Source of the DNA: Hyphomicrobiales bacterium
GTDB taxonomy: Bacteria > Pseudomonadota > Alphaproteobacteria > Rhizobiales > Hyphomicrobiaceae
Direction: 5' to 3'
Assembly (NCBI GenBank): GCA_017304275.1
Contig: JAFKKW010000377.1
Coordinates: 1-9,334, forward strand
DNA: 9,334 nt
Shown here: positions 1 to 4,804 of the stretch, in pieces
Position numbering within the stretch: position 1 is the first letter of the stretch
Layout: the number at the start of each line of letters is the position of its first letter
Translations under genes and position numbers: made by a program
Notes under the pieces: generated by a model
Seen by the model: only the letters and a program-made list of their open reading frames with translations
Told to the model about the DNA's origin: nothing
Database searches by the model: none

Positions 1-32
1 TTCGATTAATATCCCCCCTTAGCCAGATATAG

Positions 33-60
33 AACGCCGGTCGCCTTGCGACCCGGCGTT
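33..60. other. Strong inverted repeat near the left edge
   Basis: AACGCCGG (33-40) pairs with CCGGCGTT (53-60), and inside it TCGC (41-44) pairs with GCGA (48-51) around loop CTT, leaving one bulged C at 52. This makes a nearly continuous 12-bp stem. Neither side has a good T-run, so it is at best a weak terminator for whatever lies left of the window. It could also be an RNA or DNA structure upstream of the ArsR remnant. Confidence 0.5.
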
Positions 61-96
61 CATCACACCAGTCTTTATTGGTGCGCCCCCAGCAAC

Positions 97-102
97 AAGG
101 AG
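97..102 (+). promoter_or_regulatory. Ribosome binding site for the original ArsR start
   Basis: AAGGAG lies 10 bases before the ATG at 113. It supports 113, not the internal ATG at 212, as the ancestral start of the ArsR-family gene. The internal ATG has no purine-rich site at a proper distance. Confidence 0.5.
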
Positions 103-112
103 CACGAGCGCC

Positions 113-448
113 ATGGATGCGCTATTAAGTCCTGACATATAGAGGGCGGGCGCTTCGAACAGTGAAGACGCTGCTGGCCTGCTCAAGGCGCTCGCCAACC
201 CGCATCGCCTGATGATCCTGTGCGAACTGCACAACGGCGAGCGGTCGGTGTCGGCGCTGGAGACGGTCGTGCCGCCCAGCCAATCTGCGCTCTCGCAGCA
301 CCTTGCAAAGCTTCGGGAGGGCGGTTTTGTCGCGACGCGGCGCGAAGCCCAGACCATTTACTACAGCTTGGCGGATAATCGCGTGGCCCGCCTCATCGGT
401 GTTTTGCACGAGCTGTTTTGTGCTCCTGCCAGTAGCAGAAGCCTCTGA
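113..448 (+). pseudogene. ArsR-family (BigR/SqrR/YgaV-like) repressor interrupted by an amber codon
   Basis: The frame from ATG 113 reads MDALLSPDI, hits TAG at 140-142 (codon 10), then continues as a clear ArsR winged-helix protein: LLKALANPHRL, then the recognition-helix motif SQSALSQHLAKLR and the wing segment TRREAQTIYYSL, ending after HELFC. Ignoring the stop it would be 111 residues, the usual length. Cysteines fall at codons 37 (MILC) and 103 (LFC). They are 66 apart, the spacing of the redox pair that senses persulfide in SqrR and BigR, so the parent protein probably repressed sulfide-oxidation genes. No such target gene is in the window. Between the stop and ATG 212 there is no in-frame ATG, GTG or TTG. 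A product from 212 (78 aa) would lack the first helix. It is probably a pseudogene; amber readthrough or a sequencing error are alternatives. Confidence 0.75.
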
Positions 449-473
449 AGTAGCCTTGGCCGCGCGTTCCTGC

Positions 474-689
474 CGTCAACAGGCCCTGCAAGCCGAGATC
501 AAAGCTACGCGCGACCGTCACGCATCTCTTGCCGGAGAGCTGCGCACCGATATGCAGGACGCGCGACTGTTGGCAAAGGAGGCGCAGGCCGAGATGGCTA
601 AAACGATGGAACAGCGCCTCGACAGGCCGCGGAGCGGCAACCGGAGCCCCAAACAAGGGCGCGACCGCGATTTTGATCGCGGGCGGTAG
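474..689 (+). pseudogene. C-terminal fragment of a charged coiled-coil protein, possibly a mobilisation protein
   Basis: From about 474 to the TAG at 687-689 one frame reads as a real protein tail. It is a helical, charged stretch (about residues QALQAEIKATRDRH through AKTMEQRL) followed by a basic tail rich in RPRSGNRSPKQGRD and ending DFDRGR. There is no start codon of its own: leftward the frame runs antisense-free into the out-of-frame end of the ArsR remnant, so the 5' part of the gene is missing. The composition resembles C-terminal tails of relaxase or mobilisation proteins, but I cannot assign a family from this piece. It converges on the toxin gene with 5 bases between them. The possible link to conjugation rests mainly on the coupling-protein-like fragment at 1545-1820. 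Confidence 0.4.
665..682. terminator. Hairpin between convergent frames
   Basis: CCGCGAT (665-671) pairs perfectly with ATCGCGG (676-682) around loop TTTG. It sits at the end of the charged-tail fragment, just beyond the toxin stop codon on the other strand. No clear T-run follows in either direction, so terminator function is only possible. Confidence 0.3.
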
Positions 690-694
690 AACTC

Positions 695-985
695 TTATGC
701 GCCGGACACATCCGGCGGCATCCGCGCCGTATGGAAGACGTGCAGGACTTGCAGCTCATCCTCGCGCACGCGGTAATGGATGCGGTAAGGGATGCCTGCA
801 ATGGACAGCGCCCGGGTCGGGCCGCCTTCCCATGCGCGCCCCAGCTCAGGGAACGTGCCAAGGCTTTCCACGGCGCGCCGGATGCGGGCAAGCGTCCGTT
901 TGGCAGCGGGCGGATTGTCTACGGCGATGTGCTTGTGAATGGCCCGGAGATCGGCGCGAGCCGACGGCGTAACGACGACCTTCAA
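695..985 (-). CDS. ParE/RelE-family toxin of a type II toxin-antitoxin pair
   Basis: This 96-residue protein has the ParE/RelE fold signature: N-terminal KVVVTPSARADLRAI, a helical middle with RIRRAVESLGTFPELGR, and the C-terminal beta-strand motif IPYRIHYRV followed by LQVLHVFHTAR. ParE proteins generally poison DNA gyrase and RelE relatives cleave ribosome-bound mRNA; the sequence favours ParE but the target is inferred. I chose the TTG at 985-983 because it overlaps the antitoxin TGA by four bases (TTGA), and the family begins right there with KVVV. The longer frame from 1018 would add 11 atypical residues inside the antitoxin gene. Length is normal and no disruption is visible, so the toxin is probably functional and kept by its partner. 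Confidence 0.88.
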   Translation of the reverse strand: MKVVVTPSARADLRAIHKHIAVDNPPAAKRTLARIRRAVESLGTFPELGRAWEGGPTRALSIAGIPYRIHYRVREDELQVLHVFHTARMPPDVSGA

Positions 986-1176
986 CGCCCGGCGCTCTCC
1001 ACGCCCAGCTCGGCCCACACATCCTCGACGGGGATCAGCTTGCCCTCGTCGGCTTCCTTCACCGCAGCGGCAAGGCCCTTGTTCACCGCCGCGATATATT
1101 CGGCGTCGGTGCGCTCTTTCTGTTCAGCCGTAAGCTCCTCTGGAGCAGGCTTTTCGTCTTTAAGTGTCGGCATCAT
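982..1176 (-). CDS. Antitoxin of the ParD/RelB type, partner of the adjacent toxin
   Basis: A 64-residue acidic protein directly upstream of, and translationally coupled to, the ParE-like toxin. Residues 27 to 57 (AEYIAAVNKGLAAAVKEADE, then GKLIPVEDVWAELG) match the C-terminal toxin-neutralising segment of ParD/RelB antitoxins, in which an amphipathic helix is followed by a G-x-x-[IV]-P-x-E-[DE]-V motif. The N-terminal 26 residues are charged and show no obvious ribbon-helix-helix, so DNA binding and autoregulation are uncertain. Two adjacent ATG codons (1176 and 1173) can serve as start; AAGGAT lies a few bases upstream. The gene begins 12 bases after the stop of the truncated membrane-protein frame, so it may be read from an upstream promoter. 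Confidence 0.8.
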   Translation of the reverse strand: MMPTLKDEKPAPEELTAEQKERTDAEYIAAVNKGLAAAVKEADEGKLIPVEDVWAELGVESAGR

Positions 1177-1188
1177 CTATCCTTTTGT

Positions 1189-1569
1189 TCAGGATACCAT
1201 ACCTAAAGCAGCCTTGTCATGTTTCAAGGCAATGCCGCGCCACCCGCCCAGTGAGCGCGGAATTCCAGCGGCACCTGCGAGTTCGGCGAATCCGGATGTA
1301 AACGCATCGCACGGCAGCGGCGTTCGGCCTTCCCGCCTGCACCATGCACGGTAGCCATCCTGCAACTGTTCCGCAGCTAACGCCGACTTCGCGGCAGGTA
1401 CGAGGCCTGCGAGACAAAAATCCTCGACGGAGCCGATTGCGGCATCGTTGTCCGGCCTGGCCTTTCGCTCAGGCGCAGAATGACCGCTGGCAAGGAACAG
1501 GCCCAGCGACGCGCCGATCTCGACAAGCGCTGCGACGGCAATGGTCAGCGCAAGGCGCGCACCTGCCGG
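1189..1569 (-). pseudogene. 5'-truncated membrane protein of a mobile element, with a D5-like C-terminal domain
   Basis: This minus-strand frame is open for 126 residues (stop TGA at 1191-1189) but has no usable start. It opens with a hydrophobic segment of about 25 residues (ALTIAVAALVEIGASLGLFL, near 1551-1492), which is a convincing membrane helix. A polar linker follows, then a domain containing SVEDFCLAGLVPA, LQDGYRAWCRREG, PLPCDAF and GGWRGIAL. That pattern (YRAWC, then a proline-led helix, then a short strand) resembles the winged-helix C-terminal domain of D5/P4-type primases, also found fused to membrane proteins in plasmids and integrative elements. The missing N-terminus and the overlap at 1545-1569 with the coupling-protein-like fragment point to a deletion that joined two genes. 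The exact family is unrecognised. Confidence 0.55.
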
Positions 1570-1820
1570 TCACCGCGTAAGCCCAGCACTTCGTCCTCGG
1601 TCATCAGCTTGCGCTGCTGTTTGGACTTCATCCGCTCAAGCTTGCCGAAATGCGCGGCTTCCTTCACGGCTGAAGGCACATCCTCGCCCGTCATCGCCCG
1701 CTGCACGGCCTGACGCTTTTGGCGGCGCGCCTCGTCCTGCATGCGCTTGTCGTCGTATTCCAGCGTCTCGCTGCCGAGCATGTTCGCAATGAACCGCGCG
1801 GTGTCGAAATCGCGCGCCAC
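1545..1820 (-). pseudogene. Fragment resembling the C-terminus of a VirD4/TraG-type coupling protein
   Basis: The 91-codon frame reads FDTARFIANMLGSETLEYDD, then a basic helical linker, then QQRKLMTEDEVLGLRGDRQV before leaving frame at VRALR. In VirD4/TraG coupling ATPases (the inner-membrane hexamers that pass the relaxase-DNA complex to the type IV secretion channel), a segment like TA-x-x-[IV]-x-x-x-LG-x-x-T is followed about 40-50 residues later by G-R-x-L-[ML]-T-x-[DE]-E-[VI]-x-x-L near the C-terminus. The spacing here fits. The nucleotide-binding Walker motifs are absent, upstream sequence turns AT-rich and unrelated at about 1824, and the natural C-terminus is lost. The GTG at 1820 is therefore probably not a true start. 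Assignment is by motif memory only. Confidence 0.5.
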
Positions 1821-2119
1821 CGCATAAAGTGATAAAAATAAGTTGACTATTGAACTTAATTACCGGCCTAGCAGCACGAGAGGAGCCAGAAGGTGATTTT
1901 TAACACGCATTCCAAGCCCAATCAGTGGCCTTTGCCCAAGCCAAATCAGAGTGTAGCCGGACAAAAGCTGGAGCCCAGTTCGGTAGAACCCAACTTGGCA
2001 CGATCGCCCCGCTCGAAGCCTTCGAAGGCAAACCCGATATTTCTGCGCAAAGCCGCTATCTAAAAAAATACTTCAAGATTGACCCGGCGCCGGGCAAGTG
2101 AAGCCCCGCTCCGCGAACC
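1821..2119. other. Gene-poor stretch with an AT-rich junction
   Basis: Bases about 1824-1862 are strikingly AT-rich compared with their surroundings and mark where similarity to the coupling-protein-like fragment ends. The rest holds one degenerate-looking frame (1904-2101), listed separately. No RNA gene or clear promoter is visible. Confidence 0.5.
1904..2101 (+). pseudogene. Unrecognised C-terminal protein fragment
   Basis: After an in-frame TAA at 1901-1903 a plus-strand frame stays open to TGA 2099-2101, encoding about 65 residues. The last third (LGTIAPLEAFEGKPDI, then SAQSRYLKKYFKIDPAPGK) has the balanced composition of a real protein. There is no ATG; only a GTG at 1925 without a ribosome binding site could start it. 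It ends 18 bases before the convergent GIY-YIG gene. I do not recognise the family. Most likely it is the tail of a deleted gene, but chance cannot be excluded at this size. Confidence 0.3.
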
Positions 2120-2644
2120 CTAGACCGCCTTCTGGGCCAGCCGCGCCTCAATCGCCCCCACCGACCGGGACAGTTCATCGGCGATCTCGAGCTCCGATTT
2201 TCCTTCCCGCTTCAGCCGCCGCATCATCTGGTCCTCCTTGCGCGACCAGCGCCGCCCTTCCCTGACTGGTCGCCCATTGGCAATCGCCGCAAGCTGCTCC
2301 ATGCGGGTTCCCGCCCCCAGCTCCTCGCGCAGCCGTCGCTTCTCCTCGGCCCGGGCGCTATAGCCATCGAACGCCTGGTTGTTAGTCAGCGCCACGCCGC
2401 GCCCACTGAGCAGATCAATCCAGAACACCTCGGCCATCAGCGCGGCCCGTTCACTCTCGCAATCCTGCAGGATAAAAAACTGAGGCTCCTGCCCTGCGGT
2501 CAGGATCTCTCGAATACAAAGACCACAGATGGTTTCTCCTGCTTCCAGATGCTGCCCGCTACGCAGGTCCAGCCGCGATGTGTGCCCGACATAGAAAACC
2601 TTCCGGCAGCGCGGATCGACGATGGCGTAGATGACGAAACTCAC
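2120..2644 (-). CDS. GIY-YIG-type nuclease-like protein with a C-terminal Myb-like/HTH domain
   Basis: A 174-residue protein. Residues 3-90 carry a divergent GIY-YIG nuclease fold: FVIYAIVDP (first strand, with Tyr6 in place of the GIY tyrosine), KVFYVGHT (15-22, the YIG counterpart), Arg24, His32, AEVFWIDLL with a candidate metal-binding Glu72, and TNN at 87-89. After a charged linker, residues 130-174 (RRWSRKEDQMMRRL, then SELEIADELSRSVGAIEARL) look like a Myb/SANT- or GcrA-like helix-turn-helix that could direct DNA binding. Start is GTG 2644; GGAAAG lies immediately upstream, rather close for a ribosome binding site. It stands alone between mobile-element debris and tRNA-Pro. Such proteins occur in phages and genomic islands; cleavage activity is inferred from the retained Tyr, Arg, His, Glu and Asn positions. 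Confidence 0.7.
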   Translation of the reverse strand: MSFVIYAIVDPRCRKVFYVGHTSRLDLRSGQHLEAGETICGLCIREILTAGQEPQFFILQDCESERAALMAEVFWIDLLSGRGVALTNNQAFDGYSARAEEKRRLREELGAGTRMEQLAAIANGRPVREGRRWSRKEDQMMRRLKREGKSELEIADELSRSVGAIEARLAQKAV

Positions 2645-2948
2645 CTTTCCAGTTTACCGCAACACACCCCATATCTTCCATCTCCGCATACAGCCGTATG
2701 CTTGGCTCAGGCCGCCAAGCCGCGGCCACACTCCCTCGCCCAGCACTCCCGGGGCAAAGCAGTTTTGAGGCTGGAATGTTGACCGGTTCAGGCCTACGCT
2801 AAGTGTGCTGGCGAACGCACGTGCCGGCTGCGATCCAAGGTCCACTGCTGCCTAATTCGTCTAAGGACGCCCGGCGGTGATGGATCAAAATTGGATCAAA
2901 ATCAGCCTGAATCCCTGAAGCGGAATCCGATAAGTACTTGAAGGATAT
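2645..2948. other. Intergenic stretch between the GIY-YIG gene and tRNA-Pro
   Basis: I see no convincing gene in these 304 bases. It contains a short perfect inverted repeat (GCATAC-AGCC-GTATGC, 2686-2701), two tandem 11-bp repeats (2881-2902), and the 8-bp palindrome AAGTACTT near 2932-2939. The upstream region of the GIY-YIG gene lies in its left part, but no good -35/-10 pair stands out. Lying against the 3' end of a tRNA, it may be the scar of an integration site. Confidence 0.5.
2881..2902 (+). repeat. Two perfect tandem copies of an 11-bp repeat
   Basis: TGGATCAAAAT occurs at 2881-2891 and again, directly abutting, at 2892-2902. The pair lies 46 bases from the CCA end of tRNA-Pro. Short direct repeats of this size beside a tRNA 3' end are typical of arm-type binding sites for tyrosine recombinases; that role is inferred, since no integrase gene is in the window. 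Confidence 0.7.
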
Positions 2949-3026
2949 TGGTCGGAGCGGGGAGATTTGAACTCCCGACCCCCAGTCCCCCAGACTGGTG
3001 CGCTAACCAGGCTGCGCTACGCTCCG
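2949..3026 (-). tRNA. tRNA-Pro (anticodon GGG)
   Basis: On the minus strand all cloverleaf parts are present: acceptor stem CGGAGCG/CGCTCCG with discriminator A and an encoded CCA (2951-2949), D-stem GCGC/GCGC around loop AGCCTGGTTA, anticodon stem CCAGT/ACTGG around loop CTGGGGG, variable region GGGTC, and T-stem GGGAG/CTCCC around loop TTCAAAT. Loop positions 34-36 are GGG, which reads CCC and CCU proline codons. The C1-G72 acceptor pair fits bacterial tRNA-Pro. Length with CCA is 78. Its 3' end faces the accessory debris, consistent with use as an integration site. Confidence 0.97.
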
Positions 3027-3040
3027 ACTTCGGCCCCCCT

Positions 3041-3067
3041 TATGTATGGCTCAGGGGCTCCGGTCAA
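3041..3067 (-). promoter_or_regulatory. Candidate sigma-70 promoter for tRNA-Pro
   Basis: On the minus strand TTGACC (3067-3062) is a near-consensus -35 box. TACATA (3046-3041) or the overlapping ACATAA one base further gives a -10 box at 15-16 bp spacing. Transcription would begin a few bases before the tRNA 5' end at 3026. A GC-rich discriminator (AGGGGGG) between the -10 and the start is typical of stringently controlled stable-RNA promoters. Confidence 0.5.
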
Positions 3068-3250
3068 CGTCTCGTTCCATGCCGCCCCCGAGAAGCGTCC
3101 CGATTGCGGCGGCGACCTCCAGACTCTCTGCAAAGGCGGAGCTTCTCACCCGGCGTCGAGCGCCACTGCCGCCCCAGTCCGGAGCGGACCGGCCGCCCTG
3201 CAAGCGTTCGAGACTCATCCGACGCTGCGCGAAAGGGGTGGGCGCAAACG

Positions 3251-3284
3251 CCATCGCCCGAAGCGGCCTCGCTTCGGGCGATGG
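3251..3284 (-). terminator. 14-bp perfect hairpin downstream of the MerR gene
   Basis: CCATCGCCCGAAGC (3251-3264) pairs perfectly with GCTTCGGGCGATGG (3271-3284) around a six-base loop. It begins 22 bases beyond the merR-family stop codon on the minus strand and precedes the tRNA-Pro promoter, so it probably ends the merR transcript. Only a short TTT follows the stem in that direction, so termination may be imperfect or the hairpin may protect the 3' end. Confidence 0.6.
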
Positions 3285-3306
3285 TGCTCTATTGGTCTGC
3301 GAGCGG

Positions 3307-3846
3307 TTACGCTCCCACTGCGCGCGCGCGGCGCGGGACACGGACAGGCTCCGGCTTGCCCAGCGTCTCGAGCAGGATCGCGCGGCACTGCTCCAGCTCC
3401 TTGATCGCAGCCTCAACGGCCGCCAACTGGTCGACGGCGCTGGCGCGGCCCCGCGCACCTCTGTTGCGCATCGCGACAGAGGCACGGCCGGTGCCGATGC
3501 TCGGCACGTTCGCAGGAAGGGCGCGCGCATCCGGCGCGAGGTTGCGCCCGGCGGCAACGGCCCGCCCATCGCTCGGCGCGCGACCATGCTGTTTCACATG
3601 ATCAATGCCCTGCTCGCGCAAAATCTTCTGCACGCCCTTGATGGTATAGCCCTCGGCGTGGAGCAGATGGCGGATGCCACGCAAGAGCTCCATATCCTCC
3701 GGCCGATAGTACCGGCGTCCGCCGCCCCGCTTCATGGGCCGAACCTGCGGGAAGCGTGCTTCCCAGAATCTCAGAACATGCTTCTGCACATCGAGCTCAT
3801 CAGCAACCTCACTGATGGTTCGAAAAGCCTCCGCCGCCTTGCTCAT
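3307..3846 (-). CDS. MerR-family transcriptional regulator
   Basis: This 179-residue protein begins with a MerR DNA-binding domain: helix-turn-helix at about residues 9-28 (TISEVADELDVQKHVLRFWE), the FPQVRPMKRGGGRRYYRPED wing at 32-51, then second helices LLRGIRHLLHAEGYTIKGVQKIL. A low-complexity Ala/Arg/Gly linker follows, and a short helix (about 138-160, AAVEAAIKELEQCRAILLETL) likely forms the antiparallel dimer coiled coil. No cysteine cluster for metal sensing is seen, so the effector is unknown. Start ATG 3846 was chosen because GAGGGG precedes it and the family starts there; the frame upstream to 4050 lacks family character. A MerR gene directly after ihfA is a conserved alphaproteobacterial arrangement, but the target genes are not known to me. 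Confidence 0.9.
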   Translation of the reverse strand: MSKAAEAFRTISEVADELDVQKHVLRFWEARFPQVRPMKRGGGRRYYRPEDMELLRGIRHLLHAEGYTIKGVQKILREQGIDHVKQHGRAPSDGRAVAAGRNLAPDARALPANVPSIGTGRASVAMRNRGARGRASAVDQLAAVEAAIKELEQCRAILLETLGKPEPVRVPRRARAVGA

Positions 3847-4296
3847 CGTTACCCCTCGATGCCTTGGCCATGGATAAACCGGCTTATGCCGATCCTGTGC
3901 TTCGCTGATGCACGGCGCGGCCCGCATGAACCTTGTGCGGGAAAAAACGACCCCACGAGTGCATCCCGATTTGCATGAAGATGCGCGAACGCCAACGCCA
4001 CAGCTTGCTTCGACAATCATACTGCCATCGCCGCGCGCCGTCTCGATCAATCGAATCGGAAGGTCACAGCTTTTTTCGAAACTGCATGCGACTCATCGCA
4101 GCTCGACGGTCAGCTTGTCGAACGCTTGTTGGGTTTTTTACGGCAAGTGATGGAGAGGCGAGCAGATTTTCTTTTGCCGTGCTCATCCGGCGCGCCGCGC
4201 GGGCTCCCGGATTTCAAACCGGCCGCGCAGACATTCTTGCGTGCACGTCAGGCGCGCGTGGCCATGGACCGCGAGCCCGACGAACCGGCCGCTTCG
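3847..4296. other. 450-base spacer between ihfA and the MerR gene
   Basis: No gene is supported here; the open frames on both strands are low in protein-like composition. The minus-strand frame upstream of the merR start is open but has Cys- and Arg-rich random-looking content. A 10-bp direct repeat AACCGGCCGC occurs at 4217-4226 and 4283-4292. A T-run (4134-4139, plus strand) and an AT-richer patch near 4060-4170 could hold the MerR promoter, but no clear -35/-10 pair was found. Confidence 0.5.
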
Positions 4297-4617
4297 CTAA
4301 TCGGCGCTCTTGCCTCGCCGCGAGCGCCCGGAGTTGATCCGGTCTTTCATGATGTTGCTCGGACGGAAGACCAGCACGCGGCGCGGCGTGATCGGTACCT
4401 CCTTGCCGGTCTTGGGATTACGGCCGATGCGCTCGCCCTTCTGGCGAATGCCGAAAGAGCCGAACGAGGACAGCTTGACCTGTTCTCCACGCGCCAAGCT
4501 CTCCGAGATCTCGTTCAATACGAGCTCGACGAGTTCCTGAGATTCGTTCCTTGGCAGCCCGACTTTTCGAACCACTGCCTCGGCCAAATCGGCACGTGTC
4601 AGTGTCTTCCCGCTCAT
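4297..4617 (-). CDS. ihfA: Integration host factor subunit alpha
   Basis: A 106-residue member of the HU/IHF family of DNA-bending proteins. The N-terminal dimerisation helices (LTRADLAEAVVRKVGL, then SQELVELVLNEISESLARGE) precede the core VKLSSFGSFGIRQKGERIGRNP and the DNA-gripping arm around RNPKTGKEVPI, whose Pro68 is the residue that intercalates in the minor groove; the end VLVFRPSNIMKDRIN is typical of the alpha subunit. With the beta subunit it kinks DNA by well over 100 degrees at specific sites in recombination, replication and sigma-54 promoters. Length is usual for alphaproteobacteria, with a basic tail. Start ATG 4617 is preceded by GGGGAGG at nine bases. The 187-base gap after fabH suggests it can have its own promoter. 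Confidence 0.97.
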   Translation of the reverse strand: MSGKTLTRADLAEAVVRKVGLPRNESQELVELVLNEISESLARGEQVKLSSFGSFGIRQKGERIGRNPKTGKEVPITPRRVLVFRPSNIMKDRINSGRSRRGKSAD

Positions 4618-4804
4618 AGCGCTGCGCCTCCCCAGCTAGGTATTGTTCCTGATGCTACCGAGGCGCGAGGCTGCGGTCAAACGAAAGATCGCAACAAGCA
4701 ACTGAAATCGCAAGAAGAATTAGGTATGCTTTAAAGCGTCCCTGGAAAGACCATCCGCTGGCTGACTTGTGCGATGCACCATCGTCAACCTCGCATTTGC
4801 GAGA

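Noticed and set aside
125..409. Minus-strand frames opposite the ArsR remnant
   Set aside because: They are antisense shadows; the plus strand carries the recognisable winged-helix sequence.
2654..2845. 63-codon minus-strand frame upstream of the GIY-YIG gene
   Set aside because: It has no ribosome binding site, no recognisable motif and random-looking composition.
1..2948. A complete conjugative element, CRISPR array or restriction system
   Set aside because: No integrase, relaxase catalytic motif, type IV secretion gene, spaced repeat array or methyltransferase motif was found. Only fragments, one toxin-antitoxin pair and one nuclease-like gene remain.
2948..3978. Plus-strand open frames starting with GAGRFELPTPSPPDW or NSRPPVPQTG and running through 3046-3978
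   Set aside because: They begin on the antisense of tRNA-Pro, a well-known source of false proteins, and continue antisense to the MerR gene. Their composition is not protein-like.
3307..4050. Extended MerR frame from 4050
   Set aside because: The extra 68 residues are Cys/Arg-rich and unlike the family. ATG 3846 has a good ribosome binding site and gives the usual N-terminus.
4790..4803. CTCGCA-TT-TGCGAG palindrome just after the fabH stop, considered as a terminator
   Set aside because: A perfect 6-bp pair around two bases, but the loop is too small and no T-run follows on the minus strand.
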